A stretch of DNA of 64,000 bases. Source: Sparassis latifolia (taxonomy: Eukaryota; Basidiomycota; Agaricomycetes; Polyporales; Sparassidaceae). Position 1 is the first letter of the stretch. Each line of letters opens with the position of its first letter. The stretch lies in assembly GCA_018466975.1 (NCBI GenBank), contig CM031561.1, positions 2,356,001-2,420,000 on the forward strand, given 5' to 3'. A program made the translations under genes and the position numbers. Of the stretch, positions 38,801 to 52,236 are shown piece after piece. The notes beneath the pieces were generated by a model, which saw only the letters and a list, made by a program, of their open reading frames with translations, had not been told where the DNA came from and ran no database searches.

Positions 38801-41800
38801 ATGGAAGTCCTGTCCTCGCCCGCTCCCGCTCCCCCCTCCCCCCCGCATCCAAAACCCCATGTCCAGCCGCGCAGCAACCGTCCCAAGCCCGACGTGCTCG
38901 ACTCGATCTTGCTCAGCGCGTCCACCACCCCGTCCTCGCCCACGAAGCGCATCGCCGCCGCGCACAGCCTGCTGTGCCCGCGGCGCGCCGCGGAGCACGC
39001 GCGCGCGAGCGTGACGATGTCGCCCGCGACCGCGACCGGCACGCTCCGCGCGCCGCCGCCGCGCAGCAAGGCGTTCGTGCCGCTCACGCCGATCATGGCA
39101 TCCCCCGTGATGACGCCCGTGCCGAGCGAGGGCGACTACCTCACGCGCGGCGGAGGCGGCGGGGAGCATCCGACGCCGCCGCCGCGGTGGACGTCGACGC
39201 CGCCGACGCCGCCGACGAAGCACGCGTTGCCGGGCCCGAGCACGGAGCCGCGGCGGCGGCGGAGCAGGAGCGGCGCGCGCCCGGCGTCGGTGGCGGTCTT
39301 CCCGCGCGTGGGCGCGGGGGACGCGCCGGCGCGGAGGGACCATGACCCGTTTGCGGGGGTGGTGCCGCGGCGCGCGAGGAGGATGTCGTTGCCTGTGAAT
39401 TTGGCGAAGGCGTTGCCGGCGCTGCCGCGGAGTGGGAGTCCGTTGAGGGTGGAGGTGGAGAAGGAGGCGCGGGCGCGGGAGGGGGAGGAAGAGAATGCGC
39501 AGGAGCAGGGGAAGATGGGGGCGAAGAAGCTGTTTCATCTGGATGGGGACGAGGATGAGGAGGCGGAGGGGGAGCGGCGGTGTGCGGCGTTGGAGATTGC
39601 GCAGGCGGAGTCGGTGCTGCTGCTGGAGCGGGAGAGGGAGGAGCGCGTTAGGGCGGACACGCGGCGGTACCATGCGCTGATGGAGCTGCTCACGACGGAG
39701 GTCGGGTACCTGATGGACCTGCGCGCGCTGGTGACGGTGCGCTCGCGATGTGCCCCTTTGACCGCTGATCGCTGATCGCTGATTGCTCGGTGCTTTCGCA
39801 GGTGTACCTCGAGCAGCTGCGCGTGCTGACGGCTGCGGGCTCGCCCGCGTCGCACAGCCAGAACCCAACGCCGACGCCGACGCCGCTCCCGTCGCCGGCG
39901 CGCACGTCGCCGCCGTCTGCGCTCTCCCTCCCCGCCCTCGGGCTGGGACGCCCGCTCCCTTCCTCGCGCTCGTCCTTTCTGCACGCGTCTCCCCTCCCCT
40001 CGCCGTCCGTATCGACCAACAACGACCTCGGTGCACACCCCCACGAAGACGAAGCGCACCCACACCCCGAGTCCTGCCCGGCGCCTCCCCTGCAGCGCCC
40101 GTCGCTGAAGAGACGGAACGCGCGCCGGCCGCTGCTGTCTGAGGACGATGTGCGGAAGGTGTGCAGGAACGCGGGGGAGCTGCTGCGGTTCCATGACCGG
40201 TTCGTGGAGGAGCTGCGGAGGGCGGTGGGGCCCTTGGGGTTCGGATCGGCGTTTGCACAGGACGATGGGGGGAGTGGGGAGGTGGAGCGGGTGGACGAGG
40301 CTGCTGCGCTCGTTGCGGGGAAGTTTGTGAGCCAGGTGAGTGCGTTCGTGATATACGCGCCGCTTTGTAAAACGTTGAGTGTTTGTGTGCTTTGGGCAGG
40401 CGGCGGAGTTTGGGATATACGAGGCGTTCTGCCCCGGGCATAGCGAGGCGGCGGGTTTGATTCGGAGCGTGCAGGAGACCTACCCCGCGGAGTGGGAGGC
40501 GTACGAGCAGCGGTGCTCGCTCCTCCTCGCGGGCCCTGCTGAGACTGCGTCCCCTGTTGAGGAGATGGCGGCTCCGCCCTTGCCGCCCCCACCACCGCCG
40601 CCGTCGTCCTTCCGGTCCCCGAAACGAAAACGCAGACACTCGACGCCGTCCCTCGCGGTGCTCGACACTGCCGCGTCGCTCCCCCAGGCGCTCTCTGCCC
40701 ACATCGTCGCCTCGCCCACGCGTTCGGACTCGGTCGAGGCCAAACGCGCGCGGCAGGGCTCCGCCTCCAGCGCCGCTTCCGCCTCCGCGAAAGCGCAGTC
40801 GCGCCTCAAGTTTCTGGATTACCTTATCAAGCCCGTGCAGCGCATATGCAAGTATCCGCTGCTGCTCGACCAGCTGCGGTGCCGCCCGGGGGGGGGTGCG
40901 GCGGTGGAGGGCGCGAGCGAGGCGATGCGGGTCGTCGTGGGCCTGGTGGACCGCGCGAGCGAGCACCGGGTGCACCTGGTGAAGTCGGCGCTGATCGCAT
41001 GCCGCGTCGCGTTTCAGCCGCCCCCCGTGCCGCCGCTCCCCGGTGGTGCGACGGTGTCCTCCCGCCCGACGTCGCCGCAGCGGGTGCAGCATTTGACGCC
41101 GGAGTTTGTGGCGTCGCTGGGCCCGTGTCACCTTGCGGGCGCGCTGGATGTGGTGCACCATCCTACGGCGCTGCATGCGCCCAGCGGGACGGTGCGCGCG
41201 AAGTATCTGGGTGCGTTTTTGTATATGGGGGGCTATCTTGTGCTTGTGAAGGTCACTAAAGGCGGGAGGGTGTATGAGCCTCGGTACTGGTTTTCGCTTG
41301 CGGGGTTTGAGGTTGTGGATGAGGAGGACGACGAGGGTGAGTGGGTTCTGTTGTCGTTGTTGTGATGATTGGGCTGACTGGGATGATTGGGGTGTTGGGG
41401 CGTTTTAGCGTCGTTGCCGTTCTCGTTCCACCTGTGCGGGCATGGCCATGTGTTGCAGCTGGCGACGGCGTGCCAGCAGGAGAAGATGATCTGGATGTCT
41501 GCTGTTCAGGAGGCGCTGTCGGTCGAGCCGGCGTGGACGGACGAGCCGCTGTCGAGCTTGCAGGCGGACAAGGACGATCGCGAGAAGAGCGTGCAGTCTA
41601 CGCCTGCGATGGAAGAAGGCCCGGAGTGGAACTCGCCGATGCCCTCGCCCCTCCCGACCATCCAGTCGCTCTCAGAGCTCGAGAACCAGGGCGAGAACCC
41701 TATTGCTGAGGTGGTGCAACAGTCCAGGAGCCGGGTGGAGGTGAAGATGTCGAGGTCGCTCAGGCTGGAGAGCATACACCGACAAGAGCCAGCGTTCGCT

Positions 41801-43057
41801 GCGCTCAATCGCCGCTCGTCTACTGCGTCCGTCAAGGCGTTCTTCTCGCCCATGGCGTTTGAGGGCCCGACTCGCATCGCGCGGCCGTCTGCGCAGACGC
41901 GCCAGCACACGGACCAGGGCTTGCATGACGTCTTTGCGGAGAATTGCTCGACGGCGCGCTCGCAGGCGCTCATGCGCGAGGACGAGCTGTTTCAGGTGCG
42001 TAAGAGACCTGGTGCGGGTATGGCGCGCTCGAACTCGGGCTTGAGCATCACGGGCGCTATGGGCCTTGCGGCGAAACGTCGGTATGATAGCGTGCTGCTG
42101 AACCGGAGGAAGAGCTCCATTGATGGATCGGTCGAACTCCATAGCGAGGTTGAGGGCGGGAAGAGCTTGACGACGTTGTCGAATAGGGCGAAGTCGTTGA
42201 CGAGGCGGCGAAAGAAACAGCTCCCTTCGATCGTCCCTGCTGCGTCCAACTTGGCGAAGGTGGATTCTGAGGTCGAGATGGAGACGCCTGTCACCCGAAG
42301 CCCGGGTGCCATTCTTGACTCACCGTTGCTCCGTTCGCAGTGCTCTTCTGCTACCTCGTCCAATGCTGGTTCTGCCCTCCCGAGCCCCGTCGACACCCCA
42401 CTCCCGCTCCCGCTCCCAGACGTACCCCAGGAAGCGACCCTCCGCCAGTCAGACGTGCTCGTGGTGCGCGGAGAAGACTACAGGCCCAAACGTACGCGAT
42501 CGATGGTCGATAACGTGCGGTACTTCTTCCACCCCCACCCAGAGTCCCCGACGTCGTCATCTGGCCACTCCTCGCCTACGCCGCCGCTCGTGACCCCGGA
42601 GCCGGAGCCTGAGCCTGAGGCGCCTCCGAGCTCCTTCATGCCATGGTGGCGCAAGACGACGTTGCGCCGCCGGGTGCAGAGTTCCCCCGAGGTCCCCGGC
42701 GAGGAGCCGCAGCAGGCGGTTGCTGCGGGTCGGTCGTCGGAGGATAATCATAATTCTTTCCTTTGGAAGGTCCTGCCTGACAGGCCTAAGGAGGAACCCG
42801 CGCATACTGCGATGGATGATGATGGTCAGGCTGGGACGGCAAGCTCACGCCGAGGCACGGATACCATCCCTAGTCGGCGACGATCCCTCCTGGTGCCGTC
42901 GACGTTCTTTCGCGAGGCGAGTCCGCAGCCAACACCGTCGGCGCCGCCGCCTGCGATGCCTGTCGCGCGGAAGACGCTGAAGAGCGTGTTGTTCTTCCAG
43001 CGGTCGAACTCGTTCACGCCCATGGATTTGGACCGGACACACGAACCTGACCGGTGA
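38801..43057 (+). CDS. Rho-type guanine nucleotide exchange factor (DH-PH)
   Basis: The protein would catalyse GDP/GTP exchange on a Rho/Cdc42-class GTPase and so act in polarity or cell-wall signalling (family role). Exons are 38801-39736, 39802-40335, 40400-41336 and 41409-43057, about 1351 residues, all phases closing. A Pro/Ser-rich N-terminus of about 280 residues precedes the start of the Dbl homology domain (YHALMELLTTEVGYLMDL). The last conserved DH region is FLDYLIKPVQRICKYPLLLD at about residue 628. A PH-like domain follows (AKYLGAFLYMGGYLVLVKV, PFSFHLCGHGHVLQLATACQ, WMSAVQEAL), then a Ser-rich tail. The DH domain is stretched by low-complexity insertions (Pro runs, a KRKRR basic patch). 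Third-position GC is very high, which creates long antisense ORFs. The start at 38801 is the only in-frame ATG. Confidence 0.85.
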
Positions 43058-43404
43058 TCAAAATTATTTATGCCCCGTCGTCTCCCTATATATGCTATTT
43101 CACACAGCTAATCTAGTTCGTGACTTTATTCGCGCTTTGCATTTTTTTTGCGTTGGTAGTAATCCTTTCCCGCCCCGCCCATGATACTAGTTCAGTCGGT
43201 ACACGCGGACGTTTCGTAGCAGTTCTCCTTCATGCATGATAGATCGTTCATGTATCCTCCCAGCAGTTCACGCAATCATTGTAGATACCCTGTATCAATT
43301 TCAGCAGTTCATGCACATTTCGGCGTTCTTGAAGGGGTGATCACGTGTTATCGCTGAACTTTGAAGTCGACCCCGACCACGACGAGCCTTCGTTGTGTCC
43401 GACC
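43058..43404. other. Intergenic spacer RhoGEF / cyclophilin-RRM
   Basis: Contains the RhoGEF 3' UTR and the promoter of the next gene. No other feature is seen. Confidence 0.5.
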
Positions 43405-44960
43405 ATGTCCGTTCTGTTCGAGACGTCTCTGGGCGACATTGTGATTGACCTCGAAGTGGAAGCGTGCCCAAAGACATGCGAAAACTTCCTCAAGCTGTGT
43501 AAGGTGTACTACTACAACCTGAACGCGTTCTTCAACGGTACGTCGTATTCTCGAGTGACGGCGCGGCGCTAGCCTCACACGCTGGTCTGCAGTATCCAAG
43601 GACTTCCTAGCGCAGGCGGGAGATCCGTCTGCCACAGGCACAGGAGGCGAGTCTATTTGGTCTTTGATTGCCTCCAAGCAGGGACAACAACAACAGGCCC
43701 CGCGCTACTTCAGCCCCGAGTTCGTCCCGCGCCTGAAGCACAAGGCGCGGGGCACAGTCTCCATGGCCGTCGCGCCCGCGATCGACGGAACGCGCGGCGG
43801 CGGCTGCGGGAGCCAGTTCTTCATCACGCTCGCGGACGAGATCGACTACCTGGACGGGAAGCACGCCGTGTTCGGGCACGTCGTCGAGGGGCTGGACACG
43901 CTCGAGAAGCTCAATGAGGTGTTTACGGACCAGGAGGGCCGGCCGCTCAAGGATGTGCGGATACGGCATGTGGAGATTTTGGGTGCGTTGCTGCTGCACA
44001 GTGTCCTTCGTTTGGTGAGGGAGCGCTGATGGGATGGCCTCTAGATGATCCTTTTGAGGACCCTCCGGGACTCGTGGTTCCGGAGTCGATCCCTACTAGT
44101 CCGCCGGACAACTCCACGCGCATCGCAGAGGACGAGGACCCGCTTGCGACGCTGCCTGAAGAGGAGGCGGAGGCAGAGCGGCGCAAGCAGGCCGCGAGGG
44201 CCTCGGCGCTTACGCTCGAAATGGTCGGGGACCTGCCCTTCGCGAACGTCCGACCGCCTGAGAACGTCCTCTTCGTGTGCAAGCTGAACGCTGTAACGAG
44301 AGACGAAGATTTGGAGCTCATATTCTCGCGATTTGGAACCATCATGAGTTGTCAGGTGATTCGAGACAAGAAGACGGGAGATTCACTCCAGTATGCGTTC
44401 ATTGAGTTCGATAAACGAGAGGATGCGGAGCAGGTGTGTGCGTTCAGACGTTCATATTGTGTGAAATCTGACGCGTCGATGTTAGGCGTACTTCAAGATG
44501 CAGAATGTACTGGTCGATGACCGTCGTATCTGGGTAGACTTGTACGTTGTAAATTTATCAGTGTGAGGGCTCACTGACACTGTCCCTCAGCTCACAGTCT
44601 GTTGCCCGTCTCAACACTCATTGGTCAAACGACATCAAAATTGGACCGCGCCTCGGTCGCGGAGGCGGAGGTCGAGGACGAGGCGGTGGATTCGGCGGGC
44701 TGGAGAATCTGGAAGAGACGCGAAGGTACAGAGAGGGTTCGCGTGGTGCTGTCAACGGGTACGGGATGGTTTTCGACGTTCCTGAAGACCGGCGTCGTCG
44801 TCGTAACCGCAGCCGAAGCGTCACTCGCGACAAGGAATACGGGAGACGATCGAGGTCTCCCCAGCATAGAGACCGTGGAGAACGCGAACGTCATCGGAGT
44901 CGTAGTAGGGATCATAATAGGCACTCGAGGGATCATTACGATCATGACCGTCGACGCTGA
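43405..44960 (+). CDS. PPIL4-like cyclophilin with RRM domain
   Basis: This is a nuclear peptidyl-prolyl isomerase-like protein with an RNA-binding domain. Exons are 43405-43537, 43593-43982, 44045-44433, 44486-44541 and 44591-44960. The cyclophilin domain runs [66 protein letters not shown]. The position of the catalytic Arg of classic cyclophilins (FHR) is not conserved (FFNVSKDF), as in PPIL4 homologues, so activity may be low. An RRM follows: [20 protein letters not shown] (RNP2), then QYAFIEF (RNP1) and [12 protein letters not shown]. The tail is Gly-rich, then RS/RD-rich ([28 protein letters not shown]), typical of splicing-associated proteins. Confidence 0.9.
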
Positions 44961-45142
44961 TGGGGTCACCTGTTGGAGGTTATTCGACAGAGGCTCCTTA
45001 TGGGACGCTGAGTGGCGGTGTGCGCTGTTTCCACTCGCCGTTGTTATGCTCACTCCACCACTTTTGACCAGTTTAGTCCGATGTCGGCTTTATGTGAGCC
45101 AGTGGCGGCTGACCCCGATTTGTCTTGTCTCACTCTACGCCA

Positions 45143-45148
45143 TATAAA
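45143..45148 (+). promoter_or_regulatory. TATA box of BTB gene
   Basis: TATAAA lies 42 bp upstream of the ATG at 45190. Confidence 0.5.
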
Positions 45149-45189
45149 AGCCAGGGGCATTTATCCACTCCTAAGGAAGAACTTTCTCG

Positions 45190-46014
45190 ATGCCTTTCGA
45201 ACCTTGCGAACCCTTTGACTTTGCGGACGCCGATTTGGTGTTGCGCTCCTCTTCCGATGAAAATCTGGAATTTCACGTGCATCGATGTATCCTCTCCGTC
45301 TCGTCTCCATTTTTCAGACAGATGTTCACCCTCCCGCAGCCTCTGTCGGCTGATACGGATGCTCCCATTTTGGAAGTGTCGGAGAGTCCGACCATATTAC
45401 AGGCGCTCCTGTCGTTTGTGTATCCCGTGCCCGACCCGCCGATTCATTCGCTGGATGAGCTAACGCCCATCCTCACCGCGGCATTCAAATACGAGATGAC
45501 GGGCGTAATCGAGCAACTCCGAAAGGTCCTCGTCGTCCAGCATTTCCTGAAGGAAAACCCTACTCGCGTATATGCCATCGCTTCGCGATTTGACCTGGAG
45601 GGGGAAGCGCGGACCGCATCACGGTACACGCTCGCCGTGAATATTCTCGATTGTCCGCTACACGACGATCTCAAATACATCACTGCATATGCGTATCACC
45701 GCCTCCTCGATCTTCACCGCCGACGGGCGGAGGCTGCCCAGGCGTTGCTGCGGCTACCGGAGGAGGTGAAGTGCATGCGGTGCAATGGGACACAGTACCT
45801 TGCTTTCAGTCCACCAAAGTGGTGGCTGGACTTCGACGTGCGGGCGAGGGAGGAGCTGCGGGTGCGACCCACGACGGAGGTGGTTTTCTCGTTGGCGTTT
45901 CTTACGCGGTCGGCGCAGGCTGGGTGCGAGCGGTGTGCCGGGAGCATCCTTGATGCTCACCATTTCCTAGAGAAACTGAAGAATAGCATTGACGAGTTGC
46001 CCTCTACGATTTGA
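45190..46014 (+). CDS. BTB/POZ domain protein
   Basis: A single exon encodes 274 residues. The N-terminal BTB fold is recognisable from DADLVLRSSSDENLEFHVHR, CILSVSSPFFRQMF, and LLSFVYPVPDP, then a helical C-terminal half (AIASRFDLEGEARTASRYTL). A Cys pair (EEVKCMRCNG) and a later CERCAG could form a metal site. Basidiomycete genomes hold many such BTB proteins; some act as CUL3 adaptors, but I see no kelch or MATH partner domain, so the role is open. Confidence 0.85.
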   Translation: MPFEPCEPFDFADADLVLRSSSDENLEFHVHRCILSVSSPFFRQMFTLPQPLSADTDAPILEVSESPTILQALLSFVYPVPDPPIHSLDELTPILTAAFKYEMTGVIEQLRKVLVVQHFLKENPTRVYAIASRFDLEGEARTASRYTLAVNILDCPLHDDLKYITAYAYHRLLDLHRRRAEAAQALLRLPEEVKCMRCNGTQYLAFSPPKWWLDFDVRAREELRVRPTTEVVFSLAFLTRSAQAGCERCAGSILDAHHFLEKLKNSIDELPSTI

Positions 46015-46230
46015 CCATGGCGGCTTGGTCTTTCTGTTTGCATTGCACGGACGCTTGGCGATAAAACTTATCGTTGTTTATTACCCGCGTAGCGTACCTG
46101 CGCCTTGTACCTGTTTCTACTCTATCTAATCCATCTCCTTGACTCGTCTATCGCTTCCAAGCGCCCACGATCGAAGGCCCACTCATAAGGTCTGGTAGCG
46201 TCCATGTAGCATTCGCAGTTCCTCTCCACC

Positions 46231-48493
<2,263 letters not shown>

Positions 48494-48892
48494 GCCTCCC
48501 GTCTCGCTGTAGTGGCCCTTCGAGAACTATGGGGTTTACGATGTGCTGAAAGAAAAAAGGAACGCTGTTGTAGGAAAGTAGTCGACAGAATGCCATTGTT
48601 ATGCAAAAATGATACAATATATAGCTCTAGATCGTGCACTGTTTTGAAGGTACCGGATGTACACGATGACGAGATGGGCGCACTGTGTTCAGGATCGCGA
48701 TTCGGCCAGCCGGAGAGATCTTGGTGAACATAACGTTGAAGCGAAGTCGAAGGGAAAGGGCGCAAAATGACGTTATAGCAGATCGAGCAGCGTAATCCAA
48801 GATAGAGGATCGAAGCGCACGTTGCCAGTCAAGTGTCCTCTGGCTCAGGGATCACCGCTCGCCGCAGAGGGCTTGGCCCCACGCCCACGCGG

Positions 48893-49481
48893 CTACCAGA
48901 TACAGCCTGGTGCCACGTACGGTTGCGAGCCTGAAGGGGCCTGGCAGACTGGTGGTCATGAGTCAAACAACAGTCTGAAGAAGGGCGTCTGGTTATCATC
49001 CACATAGGAAACACTCACAGCACGTTGGGCCGACTGGGGCGATGGTTGCGGCGGCGGAATCGGCTTTGGACGCCTGCTAGGATTCTGGACGAAGTTCAAA
49101 GTGAGTGGTATGCGTGTTACCGCGACACAAAGGGGACGCTCACCAGAGCGAAATATAGCTCTACCGCTGCGGCACCCTTCAGAGCTGTGAAATCCATGTT
49201 TTCGTTCAGACTCAGCAACTTCCTGAAGACGGCGGCCACAGTGGCCCTCGTCTGCGCGACATCATTGACATCCCATTCCGGATCTTCTTCTCCAGAGTTC
49301 ATGGTAGAGCTGCAAAATTTAGTTAGGAGGGATACTAAAGTCGAGATTATACTTACACAACAGAGAATGCACCGTCAAGGGCGTTCAGGATGTGCTGCTC
49401 GCGCTCCGGGGTGGGCCGCGGAACGTCAGGAGGGAGAGCTTCACCGTAGAGCTCGTCCGATGTTATCCCCAAGGTGCTCAT
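48893..49481 (-). CDS. Small spliced gene of unknown function
   Basis: The start at 49481 reads MSTLGITSDELYGEALPPDV. A first intron joins in phase to STMNSGEEDPEWDVNDVAQT and AVFRKLLSLNENMDFTALKG. Two further exons give a short Cys-containing tail ending near 48893 (an alternative frame ends at 48829). It would encode roughly 130-160 residues, mostly helical. I recognise no family. Phase-consistent introns and protein-like composition support a real gene; the 3' exons are uncertain. Confidence 0.45.
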
Positions 49482-49885
49482 CAAATGCCAACGCAGTGTA
49501 TGGCCCAGGAAAAATACTTGGAACGTTGGTGATGGTGCTCGAAGAGGTGGAAGAGAATAGGCGAGTGAAGGAGGCGAAATAAATACTTACTCACAATAGG
49601 CGCCCATAAAGTAAGAATACACACACGTGATGAACGCGTCGTCCGCCACATACGCGCTTTCCGCGACTGAGCCTCTCCTTCCGTAGCGGTTATTCTCTGA
49701 CAGAATCGACCCTTCGAGTGGCTATTTGTGAAGAAGCTCTCTGGCTTCAAAATCTCTCCGCGATACCTCGACGCGCGTACCCTCCATAGCAATCAACCGC
49801 AGACTCTGTGTGCAAGGTACTCCGAGAAATCCCCGATGCCAATATGAAAGTAGGACCTAACAAAAGCTGAAAGCACAAGACGGGA

Positions 49886-51197
49886 CTAAGTCGACTGTCC
49901 CGCCGGAGACGATAGGTACTCAGAGACAATCTGCTTCACCCTAGGATCGACTCCTTCGAGTATTTCCAAAGTCTCAGTCTAAAATAAGGTCAATTCAGCA
50001 CAGGTCCGTCACAGGACTCAGAGAAACACACCCAGACTCTTCCTGCAAGAGCCTTGCCCTCCTCCGTCCGCAAATAGTCGCTTTCTTCCACAACCTTACA
50101 CGTACTGACGAAGTGCCCGTGGAACGCGCGCTCGTCCGGGTCGATCACGGAATGTACCAGTGTGCGGCTGCCGACCTCGGTCGTGCGCGCGAAGATGGCC
50201 TTGAAGCTCCTAATCACATATTTCTTCAGGGGTCGCTCGTCGGCTTCGCGTGTGAGCTTCGAGTGGCAGAAGCCTGGGTTAACGGCGAGAACGGCGACCG
50301 GGGTCGGTCGTGGCAGACGCGCCGCCAAGGATTGCACGAACATCACGCCGAGGACTGAAGATCATAGGTCAAAACCTGTCATAGGTGAGGGGGTGTGACT
50401 GCGTACGTTTGGAAGTGTAATACAGCTTGTCCATGTTCCTGTAGTGAGCAGTCAGTCCTAGCGTCAGAAGGTCTTCTAGTAGGCTTACTTCTGCGTGCAA
50501 TACTTTGGGTCACTCAGTTCTTTGACGATATTCGGTGACTTCTTCACGTCATCCAGAGTGGCGAGGTAGTGGGCGTCACTGGAGACGATGAGAAGGCGTG
50601 ATGCTGCATCGGCCGTAGCCGACTTGATCAGAGTAGGGAGTAGCAGAATGCTCAAGAGCGCATTGGACAGATAGTTGACCTGCAGACTTCAGGCACTTTG
50701 CATAAGCACGAGAGCGCGTTTCTCAAGTTGAACAATAAACGTACGTTTTCTCCCATCCGTCTGAAGTAGGAGCATAGATACTAGTCGCTACCCCAGCATT
50801 AATGAGCAGACTGTCGAGCTTCGCGTTACCACCGTCCGCAATTTCATCAGCAAATGCCCGAACAGAGTCGAACGATGAGAAGTCGACGAGCGACAGAGAC
50901 AGCTCGCCGCTGTTAGCGCCATCTCCTATCACTGTCCGGGAAGTTACAGAGACGCCGCAGACTATACGAGTTGTTCGACTCACACTTCTTTGCCTCCTCC
51001 CCCTTTGTCGCATCTCTGCTGGTCACGACGAGTCTATCTGGTTCGAGCTGCGCAAGACGTTTGGCAGCCTCGAAGCCCAGCCCGACATTCGCGCCGACGA
51101 CGACGATCGTCTTACCCTTCAGGCTGCCTGTCGGAACAGGGATATCGGTAAACTGCTCGCGCAGGAAACGTATGGCGTTTTTGATGACACCGGACAT
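49886..51197 (-). CDS. Short-chain dehydrogenase/reductase
   Basis: This NAD(P)-dependent oxidoreductase has a classical SDR fold and unknown substrate. The start at 51197 reads MSGVIKNAIRFLREQF. The cofactor motif is TIVVVGANVGLGFEAAKRL (T-G-x3-G-x-G variant with Val-Gly), then RDATKGEEAKK. The second exon gives LVDFSSFDSVRAFADEI and SLLINAGVA (NNAG-type). An active-site YxxxK appears as LYYTSK (about 50405-50440), followed by PVAVLAVNPGFCHSKLTRE (PG motif). The last exon ends YLSSPAGQST with the stop at 49886-49888. Introns use GTGAGT and GTACGT donors. The organisation matches the fungal retinol-dehydrogenase/WW-oxidoreductase-like SDRs (inference). Confidence 0.88.
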
Positions 51198-51690
51198 GGC
51201 GAACGGCAGGAATGCTGGGGGCTCGGTGGTCTCTGAGATTTATGATGGTAGGTCTATACCGTGAGGTAAGTCGAAGTGGCGTCGTGTGACGGCGATCGCG
51301 AGCTGCGCCGCTCCAAACCACCGTGCGCCATAGCCGAGCTTGTCGACGGTCGCGTACGTACGAGGTAGTGTTTGCAACTGCTTCGACCCTCACATGTTTT
51401 CTTTCTTCCACGATACTCTCGAGCTCTCTCACAGCAATATTTTGACTGTTTCACCGTGTCGTACCTGATGTACCATAAGTGAACTCATGATTCGTTTTCA
51501 AGTTCACAGTACGGCAGACTAAAACTTGGGCAGAATGATCGCGCAGTGTTCATGATCATATGCATCTGCCAGCCACCAAACTCCGGGCAACCACCTACAG
51601 CGTCGCTTTTCCAGACTCTCCCAGCCCGACAGCAGCAAGAGGGCCTCCAGGTATTGATGGGTTGAAGCTTCCCCGCAACCTCGGTCATTT
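51198..51690. other. No recognised gene
   Basis: Upstream region of the SDR gene. No supported coding sequence. Confidence 0.5.
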
Positions 51691-51699
51691 CAGCATGTA

Positions 51700-52060
51700 T
51701 GCTGTATTTGTTAAATGAAATACTCACCAACAATGTAGTAAGCATGAATTGATCCAAAGCGGTTCACACAAGTGAACATGCTTCATGTTTACCTTCACGT
51801 CTTCATACCTGAGGCGCTCAGTCCAACGACTATACTGCATGTAAAGCAACCTGCGAGACACGGTCAGTCCACATTTTCTTGCACGGCTTGAGAACAGGCC
51901 CAAGATTTGACAACATCCTGGTGTGCGCTGGTGTGCGCTTCCTTCGTTTCGCGCGGAAGATGCAGAATTCCATGGTGCTCAGATTGTGCGCCGCGCGGGA
52001 TCTCGAGGGTTTCCGGTACGCAGCACAGCTGTAGCTTCGTTGATATCTAAATCCAAGCAT
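51700..52060 (-). pseudogene. DUF7918 relic (copy C), C-terminal part
   Basis: On the minus strand the segment reads NLSTMEFCIFRAKRRKRTPA and PVLKPCKKMWTDRVS. These align with NLGTIEVRFSRVKEGK and PVHERCKKAGTHRVS of the two larger DUF7918 copies. Nucleotide similarity to 54890-55110 extends left of it (GAATTGATCC, CTTCATACCTGAGG). It is a decayed third copy. Confidence 0.6.
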
Positions 52061-52236
52061 TTATAGTAAGATTTTACAAAACGGATTTAACGACACACCT
52101 GTGCTCATATCGCAATGCTAGCATTTCGGAGGTCATCGATGTCAGCATGTCACCACATCAGCAAAACAAAGTTACCTACATGGAGTCAAGAAAGGTTTAT
52201 TGGACTCACAACGCAGATCCGTACGAACATTCATAT

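Noticed and set aside
38789..41176. 795-codon minus-strand ORF
   Set aside because: It is antisense to the RhoGEF exons in very GC-rich DNA, spans its introns, and is a repetitive Arg/His/Pro product without a domain.
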